Source of the DNA: Streptomonospora nanhaiensis
Lineage (GTDB): Bacteria > Actinomycetota > Actinomycetes > Streptosporangiales > Streptosporangiaceae
Reading direction: 5' to 3'
DNA length: 64,000 nucleotides
NCBI RefSeq assembly: GCF_026642255.1
Contig: NZ_CP113264.1
Span: 7,171,224 to 7,235,223 of the forward strand
Within the stretch, counting starts at the first letter, position 1; every line of letters begins with the position of its first letter. Both the position numbers and the translations under genes were made by a program. Below the pieces are notes generated by a model that saw only the letters and a program-made list of their open reading frames with translations, searched no databases and was not told the origin of the DNA. Below are positions 41,168 through 51,484 of the stretch, piece by piece.

Positions 41168-42667
41168 CTAGAGGTGTTCCGCCGCCCAGGCGCGCAGCTC
41201 CGCCGCCGCCTCCTCCTTGCCCATCGGCCCGTTCTCCAGGCGCAGCTCCAGCATGAAGCGGTACGCCTTGCCGACCACGGGCCCCGGCGAGAGGCCCAGG
41301 ACCTCCTGGATCTCGTTGCCGTCGAGGTCGGGGCGGATACGGTCCAGCTCCTCCTGCTCGGCCAGCTTCCCGATGCGCCGCTCGATGTCGTCGTAGGCCT
41401 TCGACAGCGCCGCCGCCTTGCGGCGGTTGCGGGTGGTGCAGTCGGCCCGGGTGAGGATGTGCAGCCGCTCCAGCTGGGATCCCGCGTCGCGGGCGTAGCG
41501 GCGCACCGCGGAGTCCGTCCACTCGCCCTTGCCGTAGCCGTGGAAGCGCAGGTGCAGCCCGACCAGCGTGGACACGTCGGAGACGACGTCCTTGGGGAAG
41601 CGCAGGGCGGTGAGCCGCTTGCGGCTCATCGACGCCCCCACCACCTCGTGGTGGTGGAAGGTGACCCGGCCCCCTCCCTCGAACTCGCGCGTCTTGGGCT
41701 TGCCGACGTCGTGCAGCAGCGCGGCCAGGCGCAGCACCAGGTCGGGCTCGTGGCCACGGGAACGCTCCAGGTCGAGGGCCTGGTCGAGGACGGTGAGCGA
41801 GTGCTCGTACACGTCCTTGTGCCGGTGGTGCTCGTCGATCTCCAGGCGGAGCCCGGGGATCTCCGGGAGCACGTACTCGGCGATGCCCAGATCCACCATC
41901 AGCTCGATGCCGCGGCGCGGGTCGGGGCTGACCATGAGCTTGGTCAGCTCGTCCCGGACCCGTTCGGCGGAGACGATGGACAGGCGGTCGGCCATGCCGC
42001 GGGCCGCCTCGGCGACCTCCGGCGCGAGCGTGAAGCCGAGCTGCGCGGCGAAGCGCACCGCGCGCATGATGCGCAGCGGGTCGTCGCTGAAGGAGTCCTC
42101 CGGGCGGCCCGGTGTGCGCAGCACGCCCGCCTCGAGGTCGGCGAGCCCGCCGAAGGGGTCCACGAACTCCAGTTCCGGCAGGCGCACGGCCATCGCGTTG
42201 ACGGTGAAGTCGCGCCGGAACAGGTCGTCGTGGATGTCCGTGCCGTAGGCCACGTCGGGTTTGCGGGACTTGGGCGAGTAGGACTCGCTGCGGTAGGTCG
42301 TGATCTCCAGCTGGTGGCCCCCCTTGCGCAGGCCCACCGTGCCGAACTCGATGCCGACCGTCCACACGGAGTCGGCCCAGCCGTCCACCAGCTCCAGGAT
42401 GCGCGAGGGGACCGCGTCGGTGGTCAGGTCGACGTCGTTGGAGCGCCTGCCGAGGAGCGCGTCGCGGACCGGGCCGCCGACGAGGGCGAGCTGCTGTCCG
42501 TGCGACGCGAAACGGGCGCCGAGCTCGTCCGATACCGGCTGCACGGCCTCCGCCAGCGCGGTGATCGCCGCGCGCCGGGTACCGTTCAGCGACCCCGGTC
42601 CCGGGACCGCCCCGGCCTCCGGCCGCTGGTCGGCGTCGTTCTCACTCGAAAACTCTGTGTTCGGCAC
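41168..42667 (-). CDS. cca: CCA tRNA nucleotidyltransferase
   Basis: 499-aa class II nucleotidyltransferase with HD domain that adds or repairs the tRNA 3' CCA. Needed here because neither tRNA gene in the window encodes CCA. Motifs: LALVGGPVRDALLGR, DVDLTTDA (metal-binding DxD), RRDFTVNAMAV, DDPLRIMRAVRFAAQLGF; HD motif LLHDVGKPKT with later HHHEVVG. GTG 42667 lies just after a TAATCT -10-like element (leaderless). The frame extending to 43075 is not conserved. It is divergent from the DUF6049/murJ cluster, as in many actinomycetes. Confidence 0.93.
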   Translation of the reverse strand: MPNTEFSSENDADQRPEAGAVPGPGSLNGTRRAAITALAEAVQPVSDELGARFASHGQQLALVGGPVRDALLGRRSNDVDLTTDAVPSRILELVDGWADSVWTVGIEFGTVGLRKGGHQLEITTYRSESYSPKSRKPDVAYGTDIHDDLFRRDFTVNAMAVRLPELEFVDPFGGLADLEAGVLRTPGRPEDSFSDDPLRIMRAVRFAAQLGFTLAPEVAEAARGMADRLSIVSAERVRDELTKLMVSPDPRRGIELMVDLGIAEYVLPEIPGLRLEIDEHHRHKDVYEHSLTVLDQALDLERSRGHEPDLVLRLAALLHDVGKPKTREFEGGGRVTFHHHEVVGASMSRKRLTALRFPKDVVSDVSTLVGLHLRFHGYGKGEWTDSAVRRYARDAGSQLERLHILTRADCTTRNRRKAAALSKAYDDIERRIGKLAEQEELDRIRPDLDGNEIQEVLGLSPGPVVGKAYRFMLELRLENGPMGKEEAAAELRAWAAEHL

Positions 42668-42907
42668 ACCACGCAGATTAGGCGGCCGTCGGTCCAAACT
42701 GCGAATCGTCCCGCGGCCCCCGGCCGGGCCGGGTCGTCCACAGGTCGGCCCCGGCTCTGGTGGAGCGCACCCGTTTGATGAAAGAGTGGCCCCTCCGCCG
42801 AGCACCACGCGGTGGTCCTCCCCCGACCCGACGGACAGCGAAGACGGTATCTTCGGGTGGAGTGGTAGGACCGCGGTCATCTCGCGCCCACCCGACCCGC
42901 GTACGCC

Positions 42908-45643
42908 GTGTGCGCCGTGCGGGCACCCCGAGCGTCTCCGCCCCTTCACCGTGTTCCCCGGCGGGACGGCCACCTGGACCCGAATCAGGAAACCGGTCAA
43001 GCGTTGCGTCGAATTGCCTCCGCGACGGTGGTCATGGCCATGACCACCGCGCTGCTCCCGATACCGGCCGCGCACTCACCCGCGCTGGCGGACCCCGAGG
43101 ACGACGGCTCCGTCGAGCCGCTCGTCGTCGAGCGCATCACACCGGACGCGGTCCGCGAGGACAGCACCCTGCGGATCGCGGGCGAGGTGACCAACACCAC
43201 CGCGGACAGCGTGCGCGACGTGACGGTCCGGGTCAGGTACTCCCGGCACCCGTTCACCAACCGCGACGAGCTGGACGAGTTCGCCTCGGGGGACGGCTGG
43301 CAGCCCAACGCTCCCGGCCCGGACGAGGAGGTCGCCTCCGCACTGCCGCCCGAGGCCTCCGAGGAGTACTCGCTGAGCATCCCGGTCGAGGACCTGGACC
43401 TCTCGTCCTACGGCGTGTACCCGCTCGTGGTCGAGGCGGTCGACGGGGACGGCGGTGTCATCGGCTCCCAGTACACGTTCCTCCCCTACACGGGCTCCGG
43501 AGGGGACGACGTGCCCTCCGTCGACATCGCGTGGGTGTGGCCGCTGATGGACCGGCCCCAGCGGGCCGACGACGACACCTTCCTCAGCGGCGAGCTACAC
43601 GAATCGGTCCGCGCCGAGGGCAGGCTGGGCCGCCTCCTCTCGTCCGGTGCGCAGGTCCCCCTGGACTTCGCGGCCGGCGAGGAGGACCTGGTCGAGCTGC
43701 TCGGCCTCGGGGAGGAGCCCGAGGAGCCGCCGTCGGAGGAGGACGAGGCCACCGCGGAGGAGACCGCCGACTCCGTCCCCAGCGAGGAGGCCGCCGAGGA
43801 CGGCGGGGAGGGCGACGAGGAGGACCCCGGCGCCGAGGGCGACGGAGGCGGGGAGGATCCCGGCGCCGAGGAGGAGCCCCGCCCCGAACGCACCGAGGGC
43901 GTGCCGGTCACCTGGGCGGTGGACCCCGGCACCCTCGACGACATCCACCGGATGGCCGCGGAGGACCACGAGGTCCTGGAGGACCTCCTCGCCGTGCCGG
44001 CGGAGGCCGACCCGGTCAGGCACGGGGCCGGCCCCGACGAGGCGGCCCAGGTGTGGCTGCGCGAGGCGCGCGCGGTGCTCGCCCGCGACACGGTCGTGGC
44101 GTCCCCCTACGCCGGCGCCGACCTGGGGGCCCTGATGCGCAACGACATGGGGGACGACGCCGCCGCCTCGCTCCGGATCGGGCAGGAGGCGGTCCTGCGC
44201 GCCCTGTCGTTCGAGGCGGACGGCGCCTTCGCGATGCCGCCCGGCGGGTTGATGGACGACTCCGTCTACGAGTTGTACGCCGCCCAGGGCGCCACCCGCT
44301 TCCTGCTGGGCGAGGGCGCCATGCCGCCCGCGTCCTGGATGTCCACGACCCCGACCGCGCAGGCCCCGCTGGCCGCTCCCGAGGAGGAGCCCGTCGAGGA
44401 GCCGTTCGCGCTGGTGGCCGACTCCGGGCTCACCGACGTGCTGTCCATGCCGTCGTGGGAGCCCGGCGAGTCCGCGCTCGCGCTCCAGCGGTTCGCCGCC
44501 GAGACCGCGATGATCGCGGGCGAGAACGCGGGCGGCGACCGCGTGGTCGTCGCCTCGCCGGACCCGGGCTGGGACCCCAGCCCGGAGTTCGCCGACGGCG
44601 TGCTGGCCGCCTCCGACGGCCTCCCGTGGCTGTCGCCGGAGAAGCTGGACGAGATCGAGCCGGCCGACGCGGACGAGCGCGAGGACACCCGGCGCAACCT
44701 GGACTACCCGGACAGCGCCTCCGAGGACGAGCTCAGCCCCACCTATATGGGACTGGTCGAGGACGTCAACAACGACGTGCGCCTGTTCAACAGCGTCCTG
44801 GTGGACGACGTCGACCCGTTCCGCCCCGCGCTCCTGCGCCTGGAGTCCGTGTACTGGCGGGAGGAGGAGGCCCTCGCGGGTGCGACCCGGTCCCTCGTCC
44901 TGGACTCCGTGCAGGACCGTATGGGCGACGTGCGCGTCATCCCCGGCGAGCCGGTCACCCTGGCGAGCCAGACGGGCACCACCGGTGTCCTGGTGGCCAA
45001 CGACCTGGAGGACCAGGCCGTCATCGTGCGCCTGTCGGTGTTCTCCGAGAACTCCGAGCGGTTGAGCATCGGCTCGTACACGGACTTCTTCGAGATCGAC
45101 CCCGGCGCCAAGACCACCGTGTACGTCCCCTTGTCGGCCCGGGTCAACGGCCGCACCGAGCTGACCGTGAGCCTGCACAACTCCGCGGGCGAGCCGATCA
45201 GCACGCAGGACACCGTGATCCCGGTGAACGCCACCGGCCTGGGCACCCAGGCGCTGCTCATCAGCGGTATCGGCCTGCTGATCCTGGTCGCCGCGCTGGC
45301 GCCCCGCGCCCTGCGCAAGTGGGCGCGCAAGCAGGCGTCCCGCTCCGACTCCGAGGCCGCCGGGGCCGCCGAGGCCGGGGGACCGGACGGCGCCGCGACC
45401 GGCACCGCCGCGGATCCCGCGGCTCCCGGGGACACCGGGGGCGGCTCCGGGGACCCCGCGGGCTCCGTCCCTCCCGGGGCGGTCGCCACGCCCGGGGAGA
45501 CCGGGGCGTCCGGGGAGACCGGGGAGACCGGGGCGTCCGCGTCCTCCACCGGGCCCGGGGAGGACACCGAGGCCACCGGGGCAGGATCTCCGGAGGCCGG
45601 GGAGGACGCCCAGGAACGGGACAAGGACGGCTCCGGGAAGTGA
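42908..45643 (+). CDS. DUF6049 family secreted/membrane protein
   Basis: About 911 aa. N-terminal signal (ASATVVMAMTTALLPIPAAH, cleavage near LADP), a large extracellular region, and one C-terminal helix (ALLISGIGLLILVAALAPRAL) with a basic stop-transfer (RKWARKQ), then a Gly/Ala/Glu-rich cytoplasmic tail with repeats (GETGASGETGETGAS). Residues ~265-330 are an acidic low-complexity insert (DEATAEE, GDEEDPGAEGDGGGEDPG). The family always lies between cca and murJ in actinomycetes, suggesting a cell-wall role. The start is uncertain: 42908 GTG is the longest frame, and a start nearer the signal (e.g. TTG about 43004) is possible. Confidence 0.82.
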   Translation: MCAVRAPRASPPLHRVPRRDGHLDPNQETGQALRRIASATVVMAMTTALLPIPAAHSPALADPEDDGSVEPLVVERITPDAVREDSTLRIAGEVTNTTADSVRDVTVRVRYSRHPFTNRDELDEFASGDGWQPNAPGPDEEVASALPPEASEEYSLSIPVEDLDLSSYGVYPLVVEAVDGDGGVIGSQYTFLPYTGSGGDDVPSVDIAWVWPLMDRPQRADDDTFLSGELHESVRAEGRLGRLLSSGAQVPLDFAAGEEDLVELLGLGEEPEEPPSEEDEATAEETADSVPSEEAAEDGGEGDEEDPGAEGDGGGEDPGAEEEPRPERTEGVPVTWAVDPGTLDDIHRMAAEDHEVLEDLLAVPAEADPVRHGAGPDEAAQVWLREARAVLARDTVVASPYAGADLGALMRNDMGDDAAASLRIGQEAVLRALSFEADGAFAMPPGGLMDDSVYELYAAQGATRFLLGEGAMPPASWMSTTPTAQAPLAAPEEEPVEEPFALVADSGLTDVLSMPSWEPGESALALQRFAAETAMIAGENAGGDRVVVASPDPGWDPSPEFADGVLAASDGLPWLSPEKLDEIEPADADEREDTRRNLDYPDSASEDELSPTYMGLVEDVNNDVRLFNSVLVDDVDPFRPALLRLESVYWREEEALAGATRSLVLDSVQDRMGDVRVIPGEPVTLASQTGTTGVLVANDLEDQAVIVRLSVFSENSERLSIGSYTDFFEIDPGAKTTVYVPLSARVNGRTELTVSLHNSAGEPISTQDTVIPVNATGLGTQALLISGIGLLILVAALAPRALRKWARKQASRSDSEAAGAAEAGGPDGAATGTAADPAAPGDTGGGSGDPAGSVPPGAVATPGETGASGETGETGASASSTGPGEDTEATGAGSPEAGEDAQERDKDGSGK

Positions 45644-45696
45644 CCCCGGCGCCCCGACGGACCGATGGGTGACACGACTCCTTACCGACAGGACGT

Positions 45697-45734
45697 CATG
45701 TCGACACACCCGCACATCTCCATGTCGGCACACG
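45697..45734. repeat. ATGTCGACACACC / ATGTCGGCACACG direct repeat
   Basis: Two copies 24 bp apart in the short gap between DUF6049 and murJ; same TGTCGAC core as the other clusters. Confidence 0.5.
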
Positions 45735-45831
45735 CGGCGCCGAGCCGCGTGTCCGGCCCGGCCGGACAGGCGCCGGACCACGGCGCCGCGGACGGACCCT
45801 TCCAGTCGGACGAAAGGAACCCTGATCCACG

Positions 45832-47661
45832 GTGGTCACCGACTCTCCGAACGGCGGCGGGAAACACCGCCGTTCCCCCCAGCCCGAAGGCCCCCTCCCG
45901 GGTGAGAGCACTCTCCGTCCCAGCGGCGGCCCCATGCCCTCCTTCGAGGAGGGCGAACTGCCCGAGCCCGGCGCCGTCCCCGCCGGGGACGCCGCTTCCG
46001 GCTCCGGGGCGGACGGCGCGGGGGCGGGTTCCGGATCGGACTCCGGCGGGATGATGCGCTCCAGCATGATCATGGCCGTGGGCACCATGGCCTCCCGGCT
46101 CACCGGGTTCGCCCGCACCATCGTGCTCGGCGCCGCCATCGGCACCCACCTCCTCGGTGACGCCTACCACACGGCCCACACGATCCCCTTCATCCTCAAC
46201 GACCTGCTCATCGGCGGGCTGATGGCCAGCGTCATCATCCCGTTCCTGGTCAAGCGCAGGAAGAACGACGCGGACGGCGGCAAGGCGACCGAGGACCGCC
46301 TGTTCACCACCACGGTGCTGGCCCTGTTCCTCCTGACCGCCGCCGCGATCCTGGCGGCCGAGTTCCTCATCTGGATGTACGGGTCCCGGTTCACACCGGT
46401 CCAGTTCGAGGCGTCCGTCTACCTGGCGAGGTTCCTGCTCGCGCAGATCTTCTTCGTCGGCCTGAGCGGCCTGCTGAGCGCCATGCTCAACACGCGGGGC
46501 AAGTTCGGCGCCGCCGTGTGGGCGCCGGTCCTCAACAACGTCGTCATCATGTCCGTGGCCGCCGTGTTCCTGTGGGTCGCGGGCCCCGGCCGCACCCCCG
46601 AGACCGTCACCGACGGCCAGCTCACGCTGCTCGGCGCGGGCACGGCGGGCGGCATGCTGCTCCAGGCGGTCGTGCTGTTCGTCGCCCTCTCCCGGACCGG
46701 CTACCGCTGGCGCCCCCGCCTGGACCTGCGCGGCTCCGGCCTCGGCGACGCGCTCCGCACCGCCGGGTGGATGATGCTCTACACCCTGCTCACGCAGGCC
46801 GGCCTGTGGATCACCACCAACATCGCCAACGCCGCGAACGTGTCGAGCATCGAGCAGGGCCTCGACGTCGGCGCGGGCATCAGCGCCTACAACCTGGCGT
46901 ACCAGCTCTTCCAGCTGCCGTACGCGATCATCGCGGTCTCCCTCATCACCGTGCTGCTCCCCCGGATGAGCGCCCACGCCGACGACCGGAACTGGGACGC
47001 GGTCCGCGGGGACTTCTCCAGGACCCTGCGGGTCTCCGCGTTCGTCCTGGTGCCGACCGCGTTCGCGGTGGCGATGTTCGCGGAGCCGCTGTCCGTCCTG
47101 GCCTTCGCGCGCGGGTCCATCTCGGTCGGCGACGCCTCCAGCATCGGCCAGATCCTCGCCGTCATGTCGCTGGGCCTGGTGCCGTTCACCGTCTTCCAGC
47201 TCATGCTGCGGGTGTTCTTCGCCATGGGCGACACCCGGACGCCCGCGATGATCGGGGCGGCCAACCTCGCCGTGCACAGCGGCCTGGCCCTCGTCTCCTA
47301 CCTGCTGCTCCCGCCGAACCTGGTGGTCGTGGGTGTGGCCTCGGGCTTCATGGTCTCGTTCCTGTCCGGTCTGACCATCGCCGGGCTGGTCCTGAGCCGG
47401 CGCATCGGCGGACTTGACGGAAAGCACATCATTGGCACAATGTTGCGCCTGCACCTGGCCGTCGTCCCGAGCATCGCGGCGGGCCTCGGTGTGCTCTGGT
47501 TCTTCGACGCCTACGTCGGCCCCGGCCTGGCCTCCTACATCGGCGCCCCCGTCACCGGGTGCGTCGTCGGCGCACTGCTCTTCCTCGGGTTCGCGCGACT
47601 GCTGCGCGTGCCGGAACTGAGCGCGGCGGTGGAACTGGTCCGCGGCCGCATGCGTCGTTGA
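45832..47661 (+). CDS. murJ: Lipid II flippase MurJ/MviN (copy 1)
   Basis: 609-aa polytopic protein, 14 helices expected, that moves lipid II across the membrane. A disordered ~75-residue Gly/Ser/Pro cytoplasmic start precedes the first helix. Family motifs: SSMIMAVGTMASRLTGFART, FILNDLLIGGLMASVIIPFL, FVGLSGLLSAMLNTRGKFGA, WAPVLNNVVI, YQLFQLPYAIIAVSLITVLL and RVFFAMGDTRTPAM. GTG start 45832. Followed after 76 bp by a second MurJ of the same architecture. Confidence 0.93.
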   Translation: MVTDSPNGGGKHRRSPQPEGPLPGESTLRPSGGPMPSFEEGELPEPGAVPAGDAASGSGADGAGAGSGSDSGGMMRSSMIMAVGTMASRLTGFARTIVLGAAIGTHLLGDAYHTAHTIPFILNDLLIGGLMASVIIPFLVKRRKNDADGGKATEDRLFTTTVLALFLLTAAAILAAEFLIWMYGSRFTPVQFEASVYLARFLLAQIFFVGLSGLLSAMLNTRGKFGAAVWAPVLNNVVIMSVAAVFLWVAGPGRTPETVTDGQLTLLGAGTAGGMLLQAVVLFVALSRTGYRWRPRLDLRGSGLGDALRTAGWMMLYTLLTQAGLWITTNIANAANVSSIEQGLDVGAGISAYNLAYQLFQLPYAIIAVSLITVLLPRMSAHADDRNWDAVRGDFSRTLRVSAFVLVPTAFAVAMFAEPLSVLAFARGSISVGDASSIGQILAVMSLGLVPFTVFQLMLRVFFAMGDTRTPAMIGAANLAVHSGLALVSYLLLPPNLVVVGVASGFMVSFLSGLTIAGLVLSRRIGGLDGKHIIGTMLRLHLAVVPSIAAGLGVLWFFDAYVGPGLASYIGAPVTGCVVGALLFLGFARLLRVPELSAAVELVRGRMRR

Positions 47662-47737
47662 TGCCGTAGCGCCCCGGCTCTGATCCCGCCGAAGGTCTCC
47701 CCCGAAGCGCCCCGACCGAGATAAGGACGTCCCGACG

Positions 47738-49603
47738 GTGCCCAGCGATCACCCCAGAGAGCAGGACCCCGCACCGAGCGGGGCGTCCGCCGAGGCCAGG
47801 ACGCGCCATCGCCGCCCCGTGGTGATGCCGGAGGACGTGCTCGACACGTACGAGCGCGACGAGCCGGAGGGCGTGCCCGAGACCGGGCTGCGGACGGTCC
47901 GCGATCCGAGCGACATCGGTGACGTGGGCACCGCCGACCGCCTGGAGGACGGCGACGAGATCGGCGGCAGCGCCCACACCGCCCCCGGCAACATCGCCAG
48001 GTCCAGCGCGGTCATGGCGCTGGGCACCATCGTCTCCCGCGTGACGGGGTTCGTCCGGACCATCCTCCTGGCGGCGGCGATCGGCACCCAGCTGCTGGGC
48101 GACGCCTACCAGACCGCGGGCATGGTCCCGTACATGATCTACGACCTGCTCATCGGCGGGTTGCTGGCCAGCGTGTTCGTGCCGTTCCTGGTCAAGCGGC
48201 GCAAGCTCGACCAGGACGGCGGGGACAGGACCGAGCAGCGCCTGGTCACCCTCATGCTGCTGGCGCTGTTCGTGATCACGGTCCTGTCGGTCCTGGTGGC
48301 GGAGTGGTTCATCAGGATCTACGCGGGCGAGTTCACGGGGGCGCAGTACGAGGTCTCGGTCGTCATGGCCCGGTACCTGGTGACGCAGATCTTCTTCATC
48401 GGGGCGAGCGGCCTGGCGAGCGCGATGCTCAACGCGCGCAACCGGTTCGGCGCCCCGATGTGGGCGCCGGTGCTCAACAACGTCGTCATCATCGGCATCC
48501 TCCTGTGGTTCATGGCGGTCGCCGGTCCGGGGCGCACCCCGGAGACCGTCACCCCCGGCGAGCTGATGCTGCTGGGCCTGGGCACGGCCATGGGGCAGGT
48601 GCTCCAGGCGGCGGTCCTGGTGTGGGCGCTGGCCGCGGCGGGCTTCCGCTGGCGGCCGCGCCTGGACCTGCGCGGCTCGGGTCTGGGCGAGGCGGCCGGC
48701 GCCGCCTCGTGGATGATGCTCTACATCGTGGTCGCGCAGCTGGGCGCGCTCGTCTCCACCAACGTGGCCACGCGCGCGGGGACGCGCGCCGCGGAGCTGG
48801 GCTTCGACTCCGGGGCGGGCATCACCGCGTACAAGTTCGCGTCGATGCTGTTCCAGCTGCCGTACGCGATCATCGCGGTCTCGGTGATCACCGCCCTGCT
48901 GCCGCGGATGAGCGAGCACGTGGCGGCGGGGCGCAAGGACCAGGTGCGCAGCGACTTCTCGCGCGGGTTCCGGCTCTCCTCCGTGCTGATCGTGCCGATC
49001 TCGGTCGCGATGATCGTGTTCGCGATCCCGTTCTGCGTGATGATCTACGCGCAGGGCAGCACGACGGCGTCCGACGCCGCGGCGATCGGGCGCATCCTGA
49101 TGGTCTTCTGCGTGATGCTGATCCCGTTCACGCTGTTCCAGCTCCAGATGCGCGTGTTCTACGCGCTGGGCGACACCCGGACCCCCGCCCTGGTGTCGAT
49201 CCCCTCCGAGGCCGCCCACGCGGTGACGGCGATCGCCCTGCTGTTCGTGGTCGAGCCCCAGCACGTGGTGGTCTGGCTGCCCGTGCCGTACGGTCTCTAC
49301 TACATCGTCGGCTCGGTCGTCATGTGGTACCTGCTCCACCGGAAGCTCAACGGCATGGACGGCCGCCGCACCGCGGCGACGCTGTTCAAGCTGCACGTGG
49401 CCACGGTCCCCGCCGCGGTCTTCGGGGTGGCGATGATCTACGCCTTCCGGGGTCTGCCGGGTGATCTGTGGCCGGGTCTGGCGGCGATGCTGGCCGGGGG
49501 CGTCGTCGGTGCCGTACTGTTCGTGGTTACCGCGAAGTTCCTGAATGTGACCGAAGTCACATCCTTCCTCGATTTGCTCAGAACACGGCTGCGACGCCGC
49601 TGA
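47738..49603 (+). CDS. murJ: Lipid II flippase MurJ/MviN (copy 2)
   Basis: 621-aa paralogue of copy 1, aligned over the full membrane region (SSAVMALGTIVSRVTGFVRT, MIYDLLIGGLLASVFVPFLV, FIGASGLASAMLNARNRFGA, PYAIIAVSVITALLPRMSEH, QMRVFYALGDTRTPALV). The cytoplasmic N-terminus (~85 residues) is acidic and differs from copy 1. Tandem copies point to duplication. In mycobacteria one MviN has a C-terminal pseudokinase; here that part is a separate downstream gene, suggesting copy 2 is the functional partner. GTG start. Confidence 0.92.
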   Translation: MPSDHPREQDPAPSGASAEARTRHRRPVVMPEDVLDTYERDEPEGVPETGLRTVRDPSDIGDVGTADRLEDGDEIGGSAHTAPGNIARSSAVMALGTIVSRVTGFVRTILLAAAIGTQLLGDAYQTAGMVPYMIYDLLIGGLLASVFVPFLVKRRKLDQDGGDRTEQRLVTLMLLALFVITVLSVLVAEWFIRIYAGEFTGAQYEVSVVMARYLVTQIFFIGASGLASAMLNARNRFGAPMWAPVLNNVVIIGILLWFMAVAGPGRTPETVTPGELMLLGLGTAMGQVLQAAVLVWALAAAGFRWRPRLDLRGSGLGEAAGAASWMMLYIVVAQLGALVSTNVATRAGTRAAELGFDSGAGITAYKFASMLFQLPYAIIAVSVITALLPRMSEHVAAGRKDQVRSDFSRGFRLSSVLIVPISVAMIVFAIPFCVMIYAQGSTTASDAAAIGRILMVFCVMLIPFTLFQLQMRVFYALGDTRTPALVSIPSEAAHAVTAIALLFVVEPQHVVVWLPVPYGLYYIVGSVVMWYLLHRKLNGMDGRRTAATLFKLHVATVPAAVFGVAMIYAFRGLPGDLWPGLAAMLAGGVVGAVLFVVTAKFLNVTEVTSFLDLLRTRLRRR

Positions 49604-49882
49604 TCACCAGGAATGGATGACGTTGGGTAGCCGAGCACCGATACGCCCCGGAAGGTGAATGAGTATCCGATGTCCTCCGAAGATGCTGTTCAGGCGTCCT
49701 AGCATGGACACGCATCGCTTTACCGCTACAGCAATGTTCATCCGAGCTGCCCGAAGGGAGGCTGGGGACAGCAGGCAGGGCCGATAACCCCCTCGCGCAC
49801 ACCCCGCACCGCTCCGGTCCCCAGGGACCCGTTGCGGGAGGAGCGCGCGGAGCTCACGGCACTGGCGTCCGTCACTCCCAAC

Positions 49883-51460
49883 ATGAGCACCTTCCTGATC
49901 GAACCCGGGGCGAAGCTGGCCAACCGGTACCGCCTCGACCAAGTGGTGAGTGAGACCGGCGGGGCCACCCGCTGGAAGGCCACCGACGAGACCCTCGCGC
50001 GACCCGTCGCGGTGTGGACCTTCACCGAGGGCTTCCCCCGCACGTCCGAGGTCGTGCGCGCCGCCAGGGCCACGAGCCGCATCCCCGACGCCCGCGTCAC
50101 CCAGGTCTTCGACGCCGACGACACGACCCCCGTCCCCTACGTCGTCGAGGAGTGGGTCATCGGCTCCTCCCTCGCCGACCTCCTCGCCCAGGGCCCCATG
50201 GAGCCCGAGCGCGCCGCGGGCCTGGTCGCCGAGGCCGCCGAGGCCATCGCCGCCGCGCACGCCGGCGGGCTCCACCACCTGTGCCTGACCCCGAGCAAGC
50301 TCATGTGGAGCAGCGGCGGGGCCGTCAAGGTGACCGGCATCGGCGTCGACGCCGCGCTGCTGGGCGCCGTCGTGGCCGACCCCGCCGCGGTCGACGCCCA
50401 GGGCCTGGGCAACCTGCTGTACGCGGCGCTCACCGGGCACTGGCCCGGCGGGCCGCAGAGCGGCCTTCCCGGAGCCCCCCAGGGCCCCGCGGGCCCCTAC
50501 CCGCCCGGACAGATCCGCCAGGGCGTCACCGAGCCCCTCAACACCATCACCACGCGCGCGGCGCTGCCCCAGCTCGCGGGCCAGATGGTGCCCGGCCCGC
50601 CCATCACCTCGCCCGCGGACTTCTGCGCCGCCATGGCCGAGGTCCCCCGGCTCATCCCGCTCCCCGTCTCCCCCGTGGAGTCCGCGCCCCCCGAGCCCGG
50701 GACCTCGCGGCGCACGGGCGAGCTCGACACCACCGGCTCCGGCCCCCGCCGGAGCGCCCGGAGCGGCGGCTCCGCCCGCGGCGCCACCGCGGCGCGCAGC
50801 GCCTCCGCCCCCCGTGCGGAGCGCCCCGCCCCCTCCCGCATGGACCAGCGCGCGGCCCGCTCCCAGGCCTCGCCCAAGAGGATCCTCGTCGGCGTCGTCG
50901 CGGTCGTGCTGTTCGCCGCCGTGGTCGTGGGCGCCTGGAGCCTCGGTTCCAGCCTCCAGCCCGGCGACGACCCCGCCACCCCCAGCGCGGGCTCCGCCGA
51001 GGACCCGGCGGACGACGCCGCGGACGCGTCCCCCCTGGAGATCGTCGGCTCGCGCGGCCTCAACCCGCACGGCGACACCGACGAGCACAGCGCCAACGCG
51101 CCCCTGGCCTGGGACGGCGACCCCTCGACCGCCTGGAACACCCAGGGCTACAGGGACCCGCTGGACATGATCAAGCCCGGTGTCGGCCTCCAGCTCGAAC
51201 TCGGCGCGAGCCACGAGATCCACGCGGTGGACCTCGACATGGCCGGCGACGGGTACGAGTTCGAGATCCGGGTCGGCGACGCGAACGGGAACTCCGAGAA
51301 CGACTACGAGGTGGTCGGCAGCGGCAGCGGGTCCTCCCAGGAGGTCGTCCTCGACGAGCCCGCCACCGGTCAGTACGTCCTGGTCTGGTTCACGGCCCTG
51401 CCCCAGAACGGGGGGGACTACCGTGGGAGCGTCAACGAGGTAGAGGTACGCGGAACCTAG
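49883..51460 (+). CDS. Membrane pseudokinase with C-terminal discoidin-like domain
   Basis: 525-aa protein. Residues ~1-270 have a Ser/Thr-kinase-like fold (GAKLANRYRLDQVVSETGGA) but the key residues are gone: the VAIK lysine (PVAVWTF), HRD/catalytic Asp (LHHLCLTPSKLMW) and DFG (VKVTGIGVDA). A Ser/Arg-rich linker, one membrane helix (LVGVVAVVLFAAVVVGAWSL) and an extracellular beta-sandwich (LAWDGDPSTAWNTQGYRDPL ... VGLQLELGAS) like discoidin/galactose-binding modules follow. Equivalent to the C-terminus of mycobacterial MviN, which binds FhaA when phosphorylated. Start uncertain: ATG 49883, or TTG 49832. Confidence 0.83.
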   Translation: MSTFLIEPGAKLANRYRLDQVVSETGGATRWKATDETLARPVAVWTFTEGFPRTSEVVRAARATSRIPDARVTQVFDADDTTPVPYVVEEWVIGSSLADLLAQGPMEPERAAGLVAEAAEAIAAAHAGGLHHLCLTPSKLMWSSGGAVKVTGIGVDAALLGAVVADPAAVDAQGLGNLLYAALTGHWPGGPQSGLPGAPQGPAGPYPPGQIRQGVTEPLNTITTRAALPQLAGQMVPGPPITSPADFCAAMAEVPRLIPLPVSPVESAPPEPGTSRRTGELDTTGSGPRRSARSGGSARGATAARSASAPRAERPAPSRMDQRAARSQASPKRILVGVVAVVLFAAVVVGAWSLGSSLQPGDDPATPSAGSAEDPADDAADASPLEIVGSRGLNPHGDTDEHSANAPLAWDGDPSTAWNTQGYRDPLDMIKPGVGLQLELGASHEIHAVDLDMAGDGYEFEIRVGDANGNSENDYEVVGSGSGSSQEVVLDEPATGQYVLVWFTALPQNGGDYRGSVNEVEVRGT

Positions 51461-51484
51461 TAGTGGGATATGTGATCAGCGCTG

